The notes under the pieces are model-generated. The model did not search any database. It was not told the DNA's origin and saw only the letters and a program-made list of their open reading frames with translations. The translations under genes and the position numbers were made by a program. A stretch of 64,000 bases of DNA, taken from positions 14,062,137-14,126,136 of the forward strand of contig CM025851.1 in the NCBI GenBank assembly GCA_003952965.2, in the 5' to 3' direction. Of the stretch, positions 1 through 10,879 are shown in pieces (within the stretch, counting starts at the first letter, position 1; every line of letters begins with the position of its first letter). Source of the stretch: Morella rubra. Lineage: Eukaryota; Streptophyta; Magnoliopsida; Fagales; Myricaceae.

Positions 1-1038
1 GTAAAATGTGAAACCGAGAAAAAATCATATAAAAGCGAAGTTGCGCGATTCGCAGTTTTAGAAAAAAAAAAAGAAAAAAAAAGGAAGATTTTATTGTTTA
101 AATAGAAAAGTAATTTGTTTAGAAAAAAAAAAAGATTGAATTATTAATATTTTTTATTCTCCGCTATTATTGACACGTTTATTTTTTAATTCTCCGCTAC
201 CATGCTGGTGGTATTAATGACACGTTTAAAATATATTTTTGAATTGAAATAATTGTTTAATTATCCTTTCACTCTATGGTTGTGAAAGTGGTGCAATCTG
301 CTGAAATATGTTTAGGAAAACAATTCATGAGACGAGAGTTTTTTTTTGGAAAGAATAAAAGTACTTTTTTCTCTTGTGTTTTTGTTCTCAGAAAACTTAG
401 GCTAGTGATGACATTTAACATTCTTAGAGGTTTAGGAAAAGATTTTGAGTATGTAAAACATTTTTAGATTAAGAGATAGATTTGAAACGTGACACCATCT
501 ATGTCTTCTCCTTTCTAACCAGTCTAAGGGCAGTGTAAATTTTATCTCCATTAATATATTTAAACATACTTATTGAATGAAAATCTAATACGAGATAAGT
601 TTAATTACGTATATATATATATATATATATATGTATATCTTATTAAACAACACAACCGCTTTAAAAATCTAAATAAAATCCTATTAGTTTCTTAAATCTC
701 TTATATATATCTTATTGAAAAAACTTTTATGAACATTAATGTATAGTACTCGGATTGATTATTGACTTCTGTGTTACAACGTCATTGTAATTAGAATACC
801 CTTCAACTTCATGTATAATATAATATTGCTAATTAGATCACCTTTACTTGGGGCCTAACTTGAGGGTAGGGGCCTTAGACAACTGTTTGATCTGCCTACC
901 ACCCTACCCATTGAGCCGGCATGCGCTGAACCGGTCTTCCCATATGCCTATAAGAGAAGATGCCTATCTAGGACGCTTGAAACACGGGCAAAATACACAA
1001 CAGAATAGCACTATCTTCTGAAAAAATAGGTTCTGGCC
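1..1038. other. AT-rich spacer upstream of the WAK-like gene
   Basis: I see no convincing coding sequence here. The stretch is AT-rich with A and T homopolymers and an (AT)n microsatellite at about 607-634. From about 850 the base composition becomes more balanced, which fits the proximal promoter and 5' leader of the gene starting at 1039. Confidence 0.6.
949..955 (+). promoter_or_regulatory. Candidate TATA box of the WAK-like gene
   Basis: TATAAGA lies 84-90 bp before the ATG at 1039. That leaves room for a start site about 30 bp downstream and a leader of roughly 60 nt. This is inferred from motif and spacing only. Confidence 0.4.
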
Positions 1039-4000
1039 ATGGCCTTATATGGGAAGCTTTTCCAAGTCACATTCACTGGAGTGATGTTTGCGATGTTGGC
1101 AGCCGCAGCAGCAGCTCAAGCCAAGCCTGGTTGCCTCAACATTTGTGGAGACGTAGAAATTCCATTTCCATTTGGCTTGACTGGTGACTGCTCCCTGAAT
1201 CCTACATTTCCCGTTACTTGTGTGGACTCTTCAAAACCAAAGTGGAATGATTATTTCAATGTTACAAGCATATCCATTGATGCTCATCAGTTGGAAGCGC
1301 AGCATTTTGTTGCCAGCGATTGTTATGATCGGTTCGGTGCAAAACTTCCCCCCCCACCTTACAATAAACCCTGGCTACATACAGGAGGCGTATTCACCCT
1401 TTCCAAAACTAGAAATAAGTTTACTGCTCTTGGCTGTGACACTTACGCGAACATTACTGGACTCAGAAACGGAGAGAACTACACGTCCGGGTGCGTGTCT
1501 GTATGTAATAGCCTCCACAATGTGGTCAACGGGTCTTGTTCAGGCATCGGGTGTTGCGAGCTAGAGATTCCGGATGGAGTAACAGGCATTGAAATGGTGG
1601 TAGGCAGCTATCAGAATCACACGAAGATTTGGAATTTCAATCCCTGCGGCTACGCTTTTGTTGTCAAACAAGGCAAGTTTAAGTTCTCCAGCGATTATCT
1701 CAGTAACCTACCATTCGAAGTCCTTCCAATGGTGCTTGATTGGGCTGTTGCAAATGATACATGTGAAGAAGGCCGGCAGAAATCGAATTTTGCATGTCAG
1801 GGTAATTATAGTGAATGCTTTGATCTAGACACCAGGCCGGGGTACCGTTGCAAGTGCAGGCAGGGTTACCAAGGAAACCCATACCTCCCTGATGGTTGCC
1901 AAGGTATCGATTTCGAATCTTAGTTATGTCACTTATTTTCTCCTTTTTGGTGCATATGTACGCTTTTAATTGTTCTATTGAGTTGATAATATTCTCCATT
2001 CACGACCCGCAGACATTGACGAATGTAAGGATCCATCTCTCAGCAAATGCACAAGAGCGGAAAACTGTCTCAACACACCAGGCAATTACACATGTCATTG
2101 TCCAAAGTGGTCCAATGGGGACGGCAGAAAAGATGGTGAAGGATGTGTTGCGGATCCGAGTCCAGTGATTAAGATTGCGATTGGTAAGAATATTTGTATT
2201 CCACCCAAAGTACTAATTGCTTATTCTTTTAAAACTAATTCCACCTAAGACCTGGTATTAATTAAATGAAAAGTAGATAGATTTTTCTTCTCTATGGTAA
2301 AAGATTGCAGATATTTTACTTATTATTTTGAAACGAACGGCTTGTCTTGGTCAGATGTCCCTGGTAACCAGGCATTCATGAAAGCTAGATTGAGTATTAG
2401 CACACCCCTAGAAGGCTAGAAATTATACTTCTCTCTAGTCTTTTTTTCTTGTTATCTTTTTCTAGAGCAAGTAGAAGATTTTTCATTCCAAGAACAGTGA
2501 ACGGTAAAAATTGTTATTAGTTAGATTTACAGGGTGATGAATGCTTTATTCTCAAGTACTCACTTAATTAGTTAATTTAATTTGTAAATAGACGCTATAT
2601 TTCACTGACGAGAATAAAATTGTTTGAAATTCTTGAGAAAATTATATTGGGACTGTTCCATTTTGAGAATAACTTGGTTGTATTTAAAAAAAGGTTTTAG
2701 GAATAATTTGTTGTCCTGTTAATTGTTATGGATGATTTCGTGTGTATATATATTGTCTTCTCTGAAATTGGGGATCTCTGTTGGAGTTTCATTAAAAATT
2801 GTGTTTCTAATACAGCTTTCTGTCTCTGGATTTTTAATTAGCATAGAACCACTTAATATATTTTTCTACCGTTATTTGTCTCTAAAATATTTCAACAGCC
2901 AGAGCAACAAATATACAAATCTTCGTGGTTAGCCTTTTTGACAATATATTATCATGTCAAATGACTAATGTTTCAACCCTTTAAACGCAGGCGTTGGCAT
3001 AGGATTTATTGTGACGTTTGTTTCAAGCTCGAGGTTGCAGCACTTTGCACAAAGGAGAAGAAGAGATAATAAGCTTAAAAAAAAGAATTTTCAACTGAAT
3101 GGAGGTTCGATTTTAAAAGAGCATCTCATGAGTCAAGGAGGATCCCAAGAAACAATCAAGATCTTTACCGCCAAAGAGCTGATTGACGCTACCAACAACT
3201 ATCATGAAAGTAGGATCCTCGACCAAGGGGATTGTGGAATTGTCTACGAAGGACATTTACCAGATAAAAGGATTGTTGCGATCAAGAAGTCCAAGAGAGT
3301 GGCTAAAAACCGAGTCAAACAATTCATTAACATGCTGGTTGGGCTCTCCAATATTAATCACAAGCATGTTGTCAAACTCTTGGGCTGTTGTTTAGAGGAA
3401 GAAGTTCCTTTACTTGTCTATGAATATGTCCCGAAAGGCACTCTCTTGAAGTACATTCATCAGCGAAGCAACAAATCCACTTTCACATGGGAAACTCGTC
3501 TAAGGATAGCTGCAGAAACAGCTGAAGCACTATCGTATTTACACTCTACAGCTTCACCGACAATAATTCATGGAGATGTCAAGTCATCAAACATACTTCT
3601 CGATGACAATTTGACTGCAAAAGTCTCCGACTTTGAAACAGCATGTTTGGTTCTTCAAGATGAGGAGTGTTTGGCAACGTCTGGTTTAAATGGAACTCTT
3701 GGATATTTGGATCCTGAATACCTACAAACACATGAATTGACAGAAAATAGTGATGTTTATAGCTTTGGTGTGCTTCTTGTGGAGCTCCTAACTGGAAAGG
3801 AGGTATTTTCATTCAAGAGATCACCTAAAGAGGAAAGAAGCCTAGCGATGCACTTTCTTTCTTCCTTGAAAAGCCATCCATGGATTGAAGTTGTTGAAGA
3901 ATGTATAATTGAAGAAGGGAATAAGAAGCAGATCGAGGAAGTCGTGGAGATTACAAAGAGATGCTTAAAAGTTAAAGGGAAGCAGAGGCCTAAAATGAAG

Positions 4001-4930
4001 GATGTGGCAATTGAGTTAGATTTGAAAAGAAAGAAAGAGAATGAGCACAAAAATTGGGTAAGTAGCAGTGATATTGTTGGGCAAGTGGCGGATGTTACCT
4101 TGATTAGAAAGAACTTAAAAATAGCTGACAGAGATGATGATTCAAGCACTATTGGTCCTCAAGAGGATCCAATGGTGGCTGAACAGGATACAGATTCTGC
4201 TGCCACTATTGCCAATGTGGAGGAAGAGGATGAAGGGCACAAGAATCAGATCGAGGAAGTCATGGATATTACAAAGAGATGCTTGGGGATTACAAAGAGA
4301 TGCTTAAAAGTTAAAGGAAAGCAGAGGCCTAAAATGAAGGATGTGGCAATTGAGTTAGACTTGAAAAGAAAGAAAGAGAATGAGCACAAAAATTGGGCAA
4401 GTAGCAGTGATACTATTGGGCAAGTGGCGGATGTTAGCTTGATTAGAAAGAACTTAAAAATAACTGACAGAGATGACGATTCAAGCACTGTTGGTTCTCA
4501 AGAGGATCCAATGGTGGTTGAACAAGATGCAGATTCTGCTGCCACTACTACCAATGTGGAGGAAGAGGATGAAGAGAATAAGAAGCAAATCAAGGAAGTC
4601 GTGGAGATTACAAAGAGATGCTCAAAAGTTAAAGGGAAGCAGAGGCCTAAAATGAAGGACGTGGCAATTGAGTTAGACTTGAAAAGAAAGAAAGAGAATG
4701 AGCACAAAAATTGGGTAAGTAGCAGTGATACTGTTGGGCAAGTGGCGGATGACAGCTTGATTAGAAAGAACTTAAAAATAGCTGACAAAGATGACGATTC
4801 AAGCACTTTTGGTCCTCAAAAGGATCCAATGGTGGCTGAACAGCATGCAGATTCTGCTGCCACTACTGCTAATGTGGAGGAAGATGATGCTGAGGAGGGT
4901 GCTGATTTAGATACAGATGATGATGTGTAG
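1039..4930 (+). CDS. Wall-associated-kinase-like receptor, probable pseudokinase with repeated tail
   Basis: Model: exons 1039-1903, 2013-2183 and 2991-4930. All introns are GT-AG and the joined length is divisible by three (991 aa). Domain order is signal peptide (1-28, Ala-rich), Cys-rich GUB_WAK galacturonan-binding domain (about 32-95), WAK-associated region ending near 245, EGF-like repeat (about 245-288), Ca-binding EGF repeat starting DIDEC (289-330), a short membrane segment (about 338-356), then a Ser/Thr kinase domain (about 405-690). WAKs sit in the plasma membrane and sense pectin fragments. Kept in the kinase: VAIK lysine (444), GYLDPEY, SDVYSFG, and the late-lobe Arg (678). Changed: the first Gly of the loop (DQGDCG), the alpha-C Glu (Met460, VKQFINM), HRD (HGD, 539-541) and DFG (DFE, 559-561). 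I infer little or no catalytic activity. The C-terminus carries three copies of about 106 aa and an acidic end. The start ATG has a good plant context (GGCCATGGCC) and directly precedes the signal peptide. Confidence 0.85.
3920..4891 (+). repeat. Three in-frame ~320-bp tandem repeats inside the WAK-like gene
   Basis: Units start at 3920, 4238 and 4577 (318, 339 and about 315 bp). Each encodes the last helices of the kinase C-lobe (ITKRC..KGKQRPKMKDVAIEL) followed by a Lys-rich stretch, a WVSSSD-type linker and an acidic stretch (DDDSS..EDPM..EEED). The middle unit has an extra internal 21-bp duplication, so ITKRCL occurs twice. All three units stay open in one frame. Sequence similarity is very high, so the expansion is recent or homogenised. 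Confidence 0.95.
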
Positions 4931-6344
4931 TCGCTTTGGCTTCTTCTTGATAAAAGGGGGAGTTGTAGGTTGGGAGATGGGGATGGATCTTTTGAAGGTT
5001 AGGGCATGGATCTTTTGATTCGTTATGCTTTTTTTTTTTTTTTTGATACTTTCTGTTGTTGTTGGTTATTTTGAGAACTTATGTTGATTTAGTTGATGTT
5101 TTATTGTTTTACTTTTGATAGATGTTTTTATTTTGAACAATATGATGCTTAATTTCAGTTTTGATAATTGTTAGTTTCTATGTCTGTAAACTTTAGCTAA
5201 TGCCTGTGTTTATAAGCTTAAAGGTTTACTTGAAGTTAGCATTATGATTGTACTAATTTTTTTATCATCGTTATGAAGTTTCTATAAGTTGTGCTAGCCT
5301 AACGTCCTAACAATACTGTTCTGTTGATAGCCAGATCAATACTTTAGAGGAAAATAGACATTTCAAATGCCTTAAGATTGGCTTGTAGGGTGCTGGCCTA
5401 ATAGTTAGGAGGATGTTTTTATATGCTCGACGAATCAAATGTGAGTTATATGAGCGTGAAATTGATGCTCTTATTATAGGCAAGTTCCATGCTAACCACG
5501 CATATGAATGTAGAGTCAGAACTGTGCTAACCACCTTACGAGACCTGCCCTACGGGGCAGTTCTAGGCCGGCGGGGTAGATTTTTTGGTGGTTTAAGCTT
5601 TTTTAAATGCCATAGGATTTACATTGTCTAAAATTTCAGATGTGTAACATTAAATACAGTACGATTTATTGTTGTATATATCTCTCTTTTAATTATATTA
5701 TGTAATTTTGGGTATAGAATTGTAAAGAATCTTGATTGATACAACCCAATATAAATTGAGGCGTTAGGAAGAAAAATAAATTTAATATAATAATCAACAA
5801 GTGTTAGTAAAGTTATTTGAATATTATTCTTCTGACTGCAACAAATATAAAATACGTACCCATATTTGAATAAAAATTTGCTGTTTCGTATCATATTCAA
5901 TAGTCGGGAGACTGCAGCTACAATAATACTCGCAAAATCAAATTGTATTCCAATTCAAAATGTATTGACATATAAAATATATAGTAAGAAGAAAAATATA
6001 TCATGCTAATTATACATTGTTGCTTTAAGTTTAGCTTCCCAATATGATAAGAAAGTAACGAATTAAAATTTTTAATTTTTTTTTTCCAATTAAGGCTCAT
6101 GTTTAATGCTTTGATTAGTCATTAGGTCCATATTCATCGCAAAATTCTAACGGATTCATGACTCGAAAAACAATACAAATTTAATGGCGAATATGACTGT
6201 CAGAAAATGATAAGTAGGTCAACGAAATTAATGCTCTTTATTTTTGTTAATTAAGGACCACTATCTATTGATGTAAACTTTAAATGCACTATTAATGACC
6301 TAAAAAAATATTAATTCCCAAATAATTATGGTCATGAGACCTCG
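4931..6344. other. Spacer between the WAK-like gene and NPF copy A
   Basis: No coding sequence is supported. The first ~300 bp is T-rich and likely holds the 3' UTR. A short less AT-rich patch lies at about 5380-5600, followed by AT-rich DNA. Exons 1 and 2 expected for NPF copy A are not found here. Confidence 0.6.
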
Positions 6345-6590
6345 GCTTCCTACCCCCTATAAGCCGTTCTTGCCTCGAGGCTCGAAGCCCAGCCTCTCGT
6401 TGGTCAGAAGCCAATGCTGAAGAGGAGTGGAGTGTACAAGTTGGGTTAAATCTCAGAAGGCAGTGTTTAAAAGTTGACTCTGGAATTGAAATAGTATGAG
6501 TCACTGTGAGTGGCCTCATTTATTTCAGTCTATGGCCCTCGAGTTTTTCCAAGGGCTGGAATCTGGATCATATTCTTCCTTTTCGGTCAT
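6345..6590 (+). repeat. Direct repeat R, left copy
   Basis: This ~245-bp segment matches 9449-9697 in the same orientation. Shared landmarks are TGCCTCGAG, GTTAAATCTCAGAAGGCA, GTTTAAAAGTTGACTCT, CTCATTTATTTCAG and TTTTCGGTCAT. It ends exactly where the residual intron 2 of NPF copy A begins, with CAT at the junction. I do not recognise it as a known element. Confidence 0.85.
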
Positions 6591-6632
6591 CCTTATTTGC
6601 GGCTAAATTATAACGTTGGACCCTCTTGGCAG

Positions 6633-8307
6633 GGAATGTCACTGCTGACATTGGCAGTTTCACTTCCGAGCCTAAGGCCGCCTCGCTGCTTAGAACCCAA
6701 TGCGGAAAATTGCAAGAAGGCCTCCACATTACAGCTTGCAGTGTTTTATGGTGCTCTGTATACCTTAGCTGTGGGAACAGGAGGAACCAAGCCCAAGATC
6801 TCGACAATCGGTGCAGACCAATTTGACGAGTTCGACCCCAAGGAGAAGGCCCATAAGTTGTCTTTCTTCAATTGGTGGATGTTCAGCATCTTCACTGGGA
6901 TACTCTTTGCCAGTACAGTTCTCGTGTACATACAAGATAATGTTGGATGGTCCTTAGGATATGGGCTCCCGACTCTCGGGCTTGCAGTAGCTATAATGAT
7001 CTTCTTGGCTGGCACACCCTTATATAGGCACAAAGTGCCCGCAGGGAGTCCTTTTCACGAGGATGGTCAGGGTCATAGTGGCTGCTATAAGGAAATGGAA
7101 GGTGCCTCTTCCTAATGATCCTAAAGACCTCTACGAGCTTGACTTGGAAGAGTACGCAAACAAAGGGAAGGTCAGAATTGATTCCACGCCGTCCTTGAGG
7201 TATGTGCTTCTTAGTTGAATATTTACTTGTATCCAGCAACAAAGTTTGAAATCTTTTAGTTTGGGCCCCTAAAATTTGGTTTTGAAGCGTAGAGCGTTGA
7301 GAAATTGCTCTTGAGGAACTTTTCAAGACACCTATAAAAACTTTAATATTTAGAGCTTCGCTCGCTGGGGATCTGGGTGGAAATTCATCAGTCTAATGTT
7401 GCGCGGTTTCAGGTTTCTCAACAAAGCGTCTGTGAAATGTGGCTCAACCAATCCGTGGAGACTCTGCTTAGTTACAGAAGTAGAGGAGACTAAACAAATG
7501 TTAAGAATGCTCCCAATCTTGGTTGCCACTTTTGTGCCGAGCACAATGGTCGCTCAGATCAATACTCTTTTCGTCAAGCAGGGTATGACCCTTGACAGAC
7601 GCATTGGAAGCTTCGAAATTCCCACGGCAAGTTTAGGTGCATTTGTTACCTTACCCACGCTTGTCACTCTCGTGCTTTATGATCGGGGTTTCGTGAAGAT
7701 TATGCGAAGGTGGACTAAAAACCCCAGGGGTATCACTCTCCTTCAGAGAATGGGCATTGGTATTGTTATCCACATTATAATTATGACAGTCGCATCCCTA
7801 ATCGAGAGCTACCGGCTTCGTGTGGCCAAGAAACATGGGTTGGTTGAAAATGGAGGACAAGTTCCCTTAACCTTATTTATTTTGCTCCCTCAAGTCGTGC
7901 TTATGGGAATGGCTGATGCAACTTTAGATGTTGCGAAGATTGATTTCTTCTATGACCAGGCACCAGAAAGCATGAAGAGTTTGGGGGCTTCCTATCACAC
8001 GACTACTTTCGGGGTTGGGAACTTCCTGAGTAGTATCCTTCTTTCAACAGTTTCTCACGTCACCAAGGAGCACGGTCACCATGGATGGATTCTAAACAAC
8101 CTGAATGCTTCTCATCTTGATTATTACTACGCATTTTTTGTGATACTAAACTTCCTCAACCTCATTTTCTTCTTGGTTGTGGTTAAGTTCTACGTGTATA
8201 AGGCTGAAATTTTGGATTCAATAAAAGTGCTTACGGAAGAATTGAAGGGGACGACAGTCAAGGCCGTCTCTAACCAGGAAGAGTCAAGGACAGAGGGGAC
8301 TCTGTGA
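6633..8307 (+). pseudogene. NPF5 (PTR3-like) transporter copy A, lacking exons 1-2
   Basis: Proton-coupled major-facilitator transporter of the NRT1/PTR family, most like the NPF5.1/5.2 (PTR3) branch, a plasma-membrane or endomembrane protein of about 597 aa when whole. Here only the third exon (6633-7199, opening with GMSLLTLAVSLPSL) and last exon (7413-8307, FLNKASVK to the stop) remain. Introns are GT-AG. The last exon is fully open. The third exon has one extra T in a T run near 7052-7055 compared with copy B, which shifts the frame after LYRHKVPAGSPF. The promoter, the Met exon and the exon carrying the ExxER proton-coupling motif are missing, replaced by repeat R. An ORF can be read from 6510 but its first 40 residues come from repeat and intron sequence. 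It is not likely to be a working transporter. Confidence 0.88.
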
Positions 8308-8322
8308 CGGAGAAGAATATAA

Positions 8323-8553
8323 GCTATGTTTGGTTTGGTTTTGAAAATATTTTTTGTAATTTATTTTTTGGGAGGTAGTGTAGATTCTCTTGGGATTGGT
8401 GAAAAGTTTGTTAAAAGTTATTGGATTTGTAAAAAATTTGTTAAAAGTTGTTAGAATTTGTAAAAAGTTATTGAAATTTGTAAAAAGGTATTGGAATTGA
8501 TGAAAAAGTGATTATGAAAATTTTTTAAAAACATTTTGAGATCAAAACATAGC
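8323..8553. mobile_element. 231-bp MITE in the 3' flank of NPF copy A
   Basis: Starts GCTATGTTTGG and ends ..AAACATAGC, giving an imperfect terminal inverted repeat. The interior is AT-rich with degenerate GTTATTGGAATTTGTAAAAA-type repeats. It is flanked by an imperfect 8-bp duplication (GAATATAA / CTATATAA). The matching 3' flank of NPF copy B (about 50028-50036) lacks it, so there is a paralogous empty site. Size, ends and duplication length suggest an hAT-type MITE, but the superfamily is uncertain. Confidence 0.75.
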
Positions 8554-9447
8554 CTATATAAGTTGCCCAGAGGTCAAGGTTGATAGTAACTTTCTCACGC
8601 TTCTCCTAAAACGATTTGTTTGGGGACGGGCCTTCCATAGAGCTCCGGTCATGTAGCTTCGGCCTTTGGCTTTGTGTTATTCTTAGTTTAAGGTAGTGAT
8701 CTCCGATTATGTTAACGGCCTGATCAGTCTCAAGAATGCTTGCTGTTTCTTACTTGTCATGGGAAAAAGGAGGTTATAGGGTGTGCGAATGGCCACGATT
8801 GTTTGTGTAGAACTTTCCGTACTCCATACCTTTTACCATGCATAATATATTGATGAGATATAAATGGTGAACTTGATAGGCTAATTTTCAAGAATCATAT
8901 ATCTTACAATTTTTTTGTTTGAATTAAATAGTGTTATTTAAAAAGAGATAGACACAATAACATGTGAGTCTTATCTAATTTAATATTGTTTATTTGAAAT
9001 TTCAAGTAATTTGAACTATATAATATTTAATGTTTGCTGTGTCTATTTCTTTTGAATTGCATCATACAATTCAAATAAAAAATTATAAAGAATCATAATC
9101 TAATTTTGATAGGATCATTAGCACATGTGTTTGGGCTCTCCTTCAAGCAAACCTTTACGCGGTTTAACTTCAAACCAATGTAGCTAAATAAAGGAAAACA
9201 TTCTAATTTCCTTTTCTCAAAATTCAAGGATATCTCTAGCAATTAGTTGTCGTGACTCATCAACTAACGAATGACACAATCTACCTCAAAGAAAATTAAC
9301 GTTATATAAAACGAGAGAAATGTAATTAGGCATGAAAATGGTTTCCTTAATTATTTATGATTTGGATGCGGGTGGTCCAAGGGTGTATAAAACAAGAGGA
9401 AAAGATAGGGGGAAGATCATAACTACAACATTTCGTGGACTTTTGCA
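8554..9447 (+). repeat. Duplicated 3' flank, copy A (pairs with 50037-50836)
   Basis: Non-coding sequence collinear with the DNA downstream of NPF copy B: shared stretches include GGTCAAGGTTGATAGT, TGGGAAAAAGGAGGTTATAG and ATGATTTGGATGCGGGTGG. Similarity stops at about 9447, where repeat R begins. It shows that the unit duplicated was larger than the gene. Confidence 0.85.
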
Positions 9448-9448
9448 T

Positions 9449-9697
9449 GATCATAATCGCCAAGGCTGCCTACCCCGTAAGCCGCTATTGCCTCGAGCCC
9501 AGCCTCTCATGGGTCAGAAGCTGATGCTGAATAAGAGTGGGATGTCCAAGCTGGGTTAAATCTCAGAAGGCACAGGGTGTTTAAAAGTTGACTCTAGAAT
9601 TGAAATGGTATGACTGGCCTCATTTATTTCAGCCTATGGGCCTTGAGTTAAGCTGGGTTTTTCCAAGTGTTGGATCATATTCGGCCTTTTCGGTCAT
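9449..9697 (+). repeat. Direct repeat R, right copy
   Basis: Second copy of the ~245-bp repeat at 6345-6590, same orientation. It lies between the NPF copy A 3' flank and the left end of the Harbinger element. It is not part of that element's inverted arms, since no inverse copy follows the right end at 31241. Confidence 0.85.
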
Positions 9698-9753
9698 AAA
9701 CATAGGCCCATCCAACATTAAGGAAACAGGCAAATGAAAAAAAGACCATAAAA

Positions 9754-9978
9754 TTTGTTTCCGCGGTGACATGGTGGGCTCCACTTTTGCTGTGACCGCT
9801 GACAAATTTTAAGTTTGTCAGACTCATGGTATATTGTAAACTATACACAATGTCTCCTTTTGAATTCAACTATGGCCAGTTTCTCCCATTGGAAACAGGC
9901 CGTCAAAGTACTCTCCTCTTCAAAATGAAAAGTCCGATAGACCTTAAAATCACTGAAAGTCTGGCATAAATATTGTCC
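9754..9978 (+). repeat. Left inverted arm of the Harbinger element
   Basis: This ~225-bp segment matches the reverse complement of 30980-31207. Shared blocks include TTTTAAGTTTGTCA, GCCGTCAAAGTACTC, AAAATGAAAAG and GATAGACCTTAAAA. Identity is roughly 80% by eye. Weaker similarity may extend further inward. Confidence 0.88.
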
Positions 9979-10879
9979 AAATGCAAACCTCATTAGGTTG
10001 AAACCAAGAGTGAGTTTGAATATTTGACAACGTTCGACAATAATGGATTGGCATGGGTATCCTTACTGTGACACGTGTTTGGTCATATAAGTGACCTTCT
10101 CAAATATATAATAATGGGTGCAAAAAAATATTCATTTCAACTGCTATGCGGAGATAATTTGTGAATCTTATACCATATAGTTTTCTTAATAATCTAATAA
10201 GTTGGGAACCACAAAATCCTTTGTCAAATTACTAAAACATTCGAACGACCTGTCAGCATAAGAATGAACTCCTTGATAAGGTTTCATCATCAAGCTCCAT
10301 AAAAAATGGAGCAATGTCTTTCCAATATGGCACTGCAATTCACAACCCAAAGATGTGTACAATTCACAATATGTACAGACCCAACTTGCAATAAATTTGA
10401 CACAGATTTGTCCTAGGTATTTGATTTCAGAACATTGTAAAGAATTTCAGTTCACCTGCCTTAAGCATTGGAAACTCATTCACATCTTGGGTGGGTAGTC
10501 CTTCGTGAAATTACACTAAAATGATTACTTGAAATAGCTCTTGCCTTTTTCAAAATGAGGAACCGAAATCATTTCCACGGTATACCTTTGTACTTCAGCA
10601 GTGTATTTCATATAACCAACATTATAAGTACCCAACATCCTTGAATTATACCCTGTTGCCTCATTGGACCACTAACATTAACTTTTGAAACTAATGACCA
10701 TGGGATTTAACCAACACGAAATATTATACATATAGCCAGTTGGGTTACAAACTATTAAGTTCACTAAATAGTTAGAGCAACACATACAACTCACATTGAC
10801 TAGACAAGTAAACGGAGTCTCATTGAAATAACACAATAACAAACAAATGAACTACCATAACAGGATGACAATGTCAAGT
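9979..10879. other. Left subterminal region of the Harbinger element
   Basis: I see no coding sequence. It lies between the left inverted arm and the 3' end of the Myb-like gene and probably includes that gene's 3' UTR. Confidence 0.5.

Noticed and set aside
607-634. AT repeat near the WAK-like gene as a possible origin or regulatory element
   Set aside because: A plain (AT)n microsatellite with nothing else to support a function.
3579-4806. Long minus-strand frames repeated three times opposite the WAK-like tail
   Set aside because: They are mirror frames of the tandem repeat units. The plus strand has the kinase domain and consistent splice phases.
6510-6632. An upstream in-frame ATG that would give NPF copy A a 5' extension of about 40 residues
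   Set aside because: This part is repeat R and residual intron sequence. Copies B and C show that the real upstream exons encode different, conserved sequence and are absent here.
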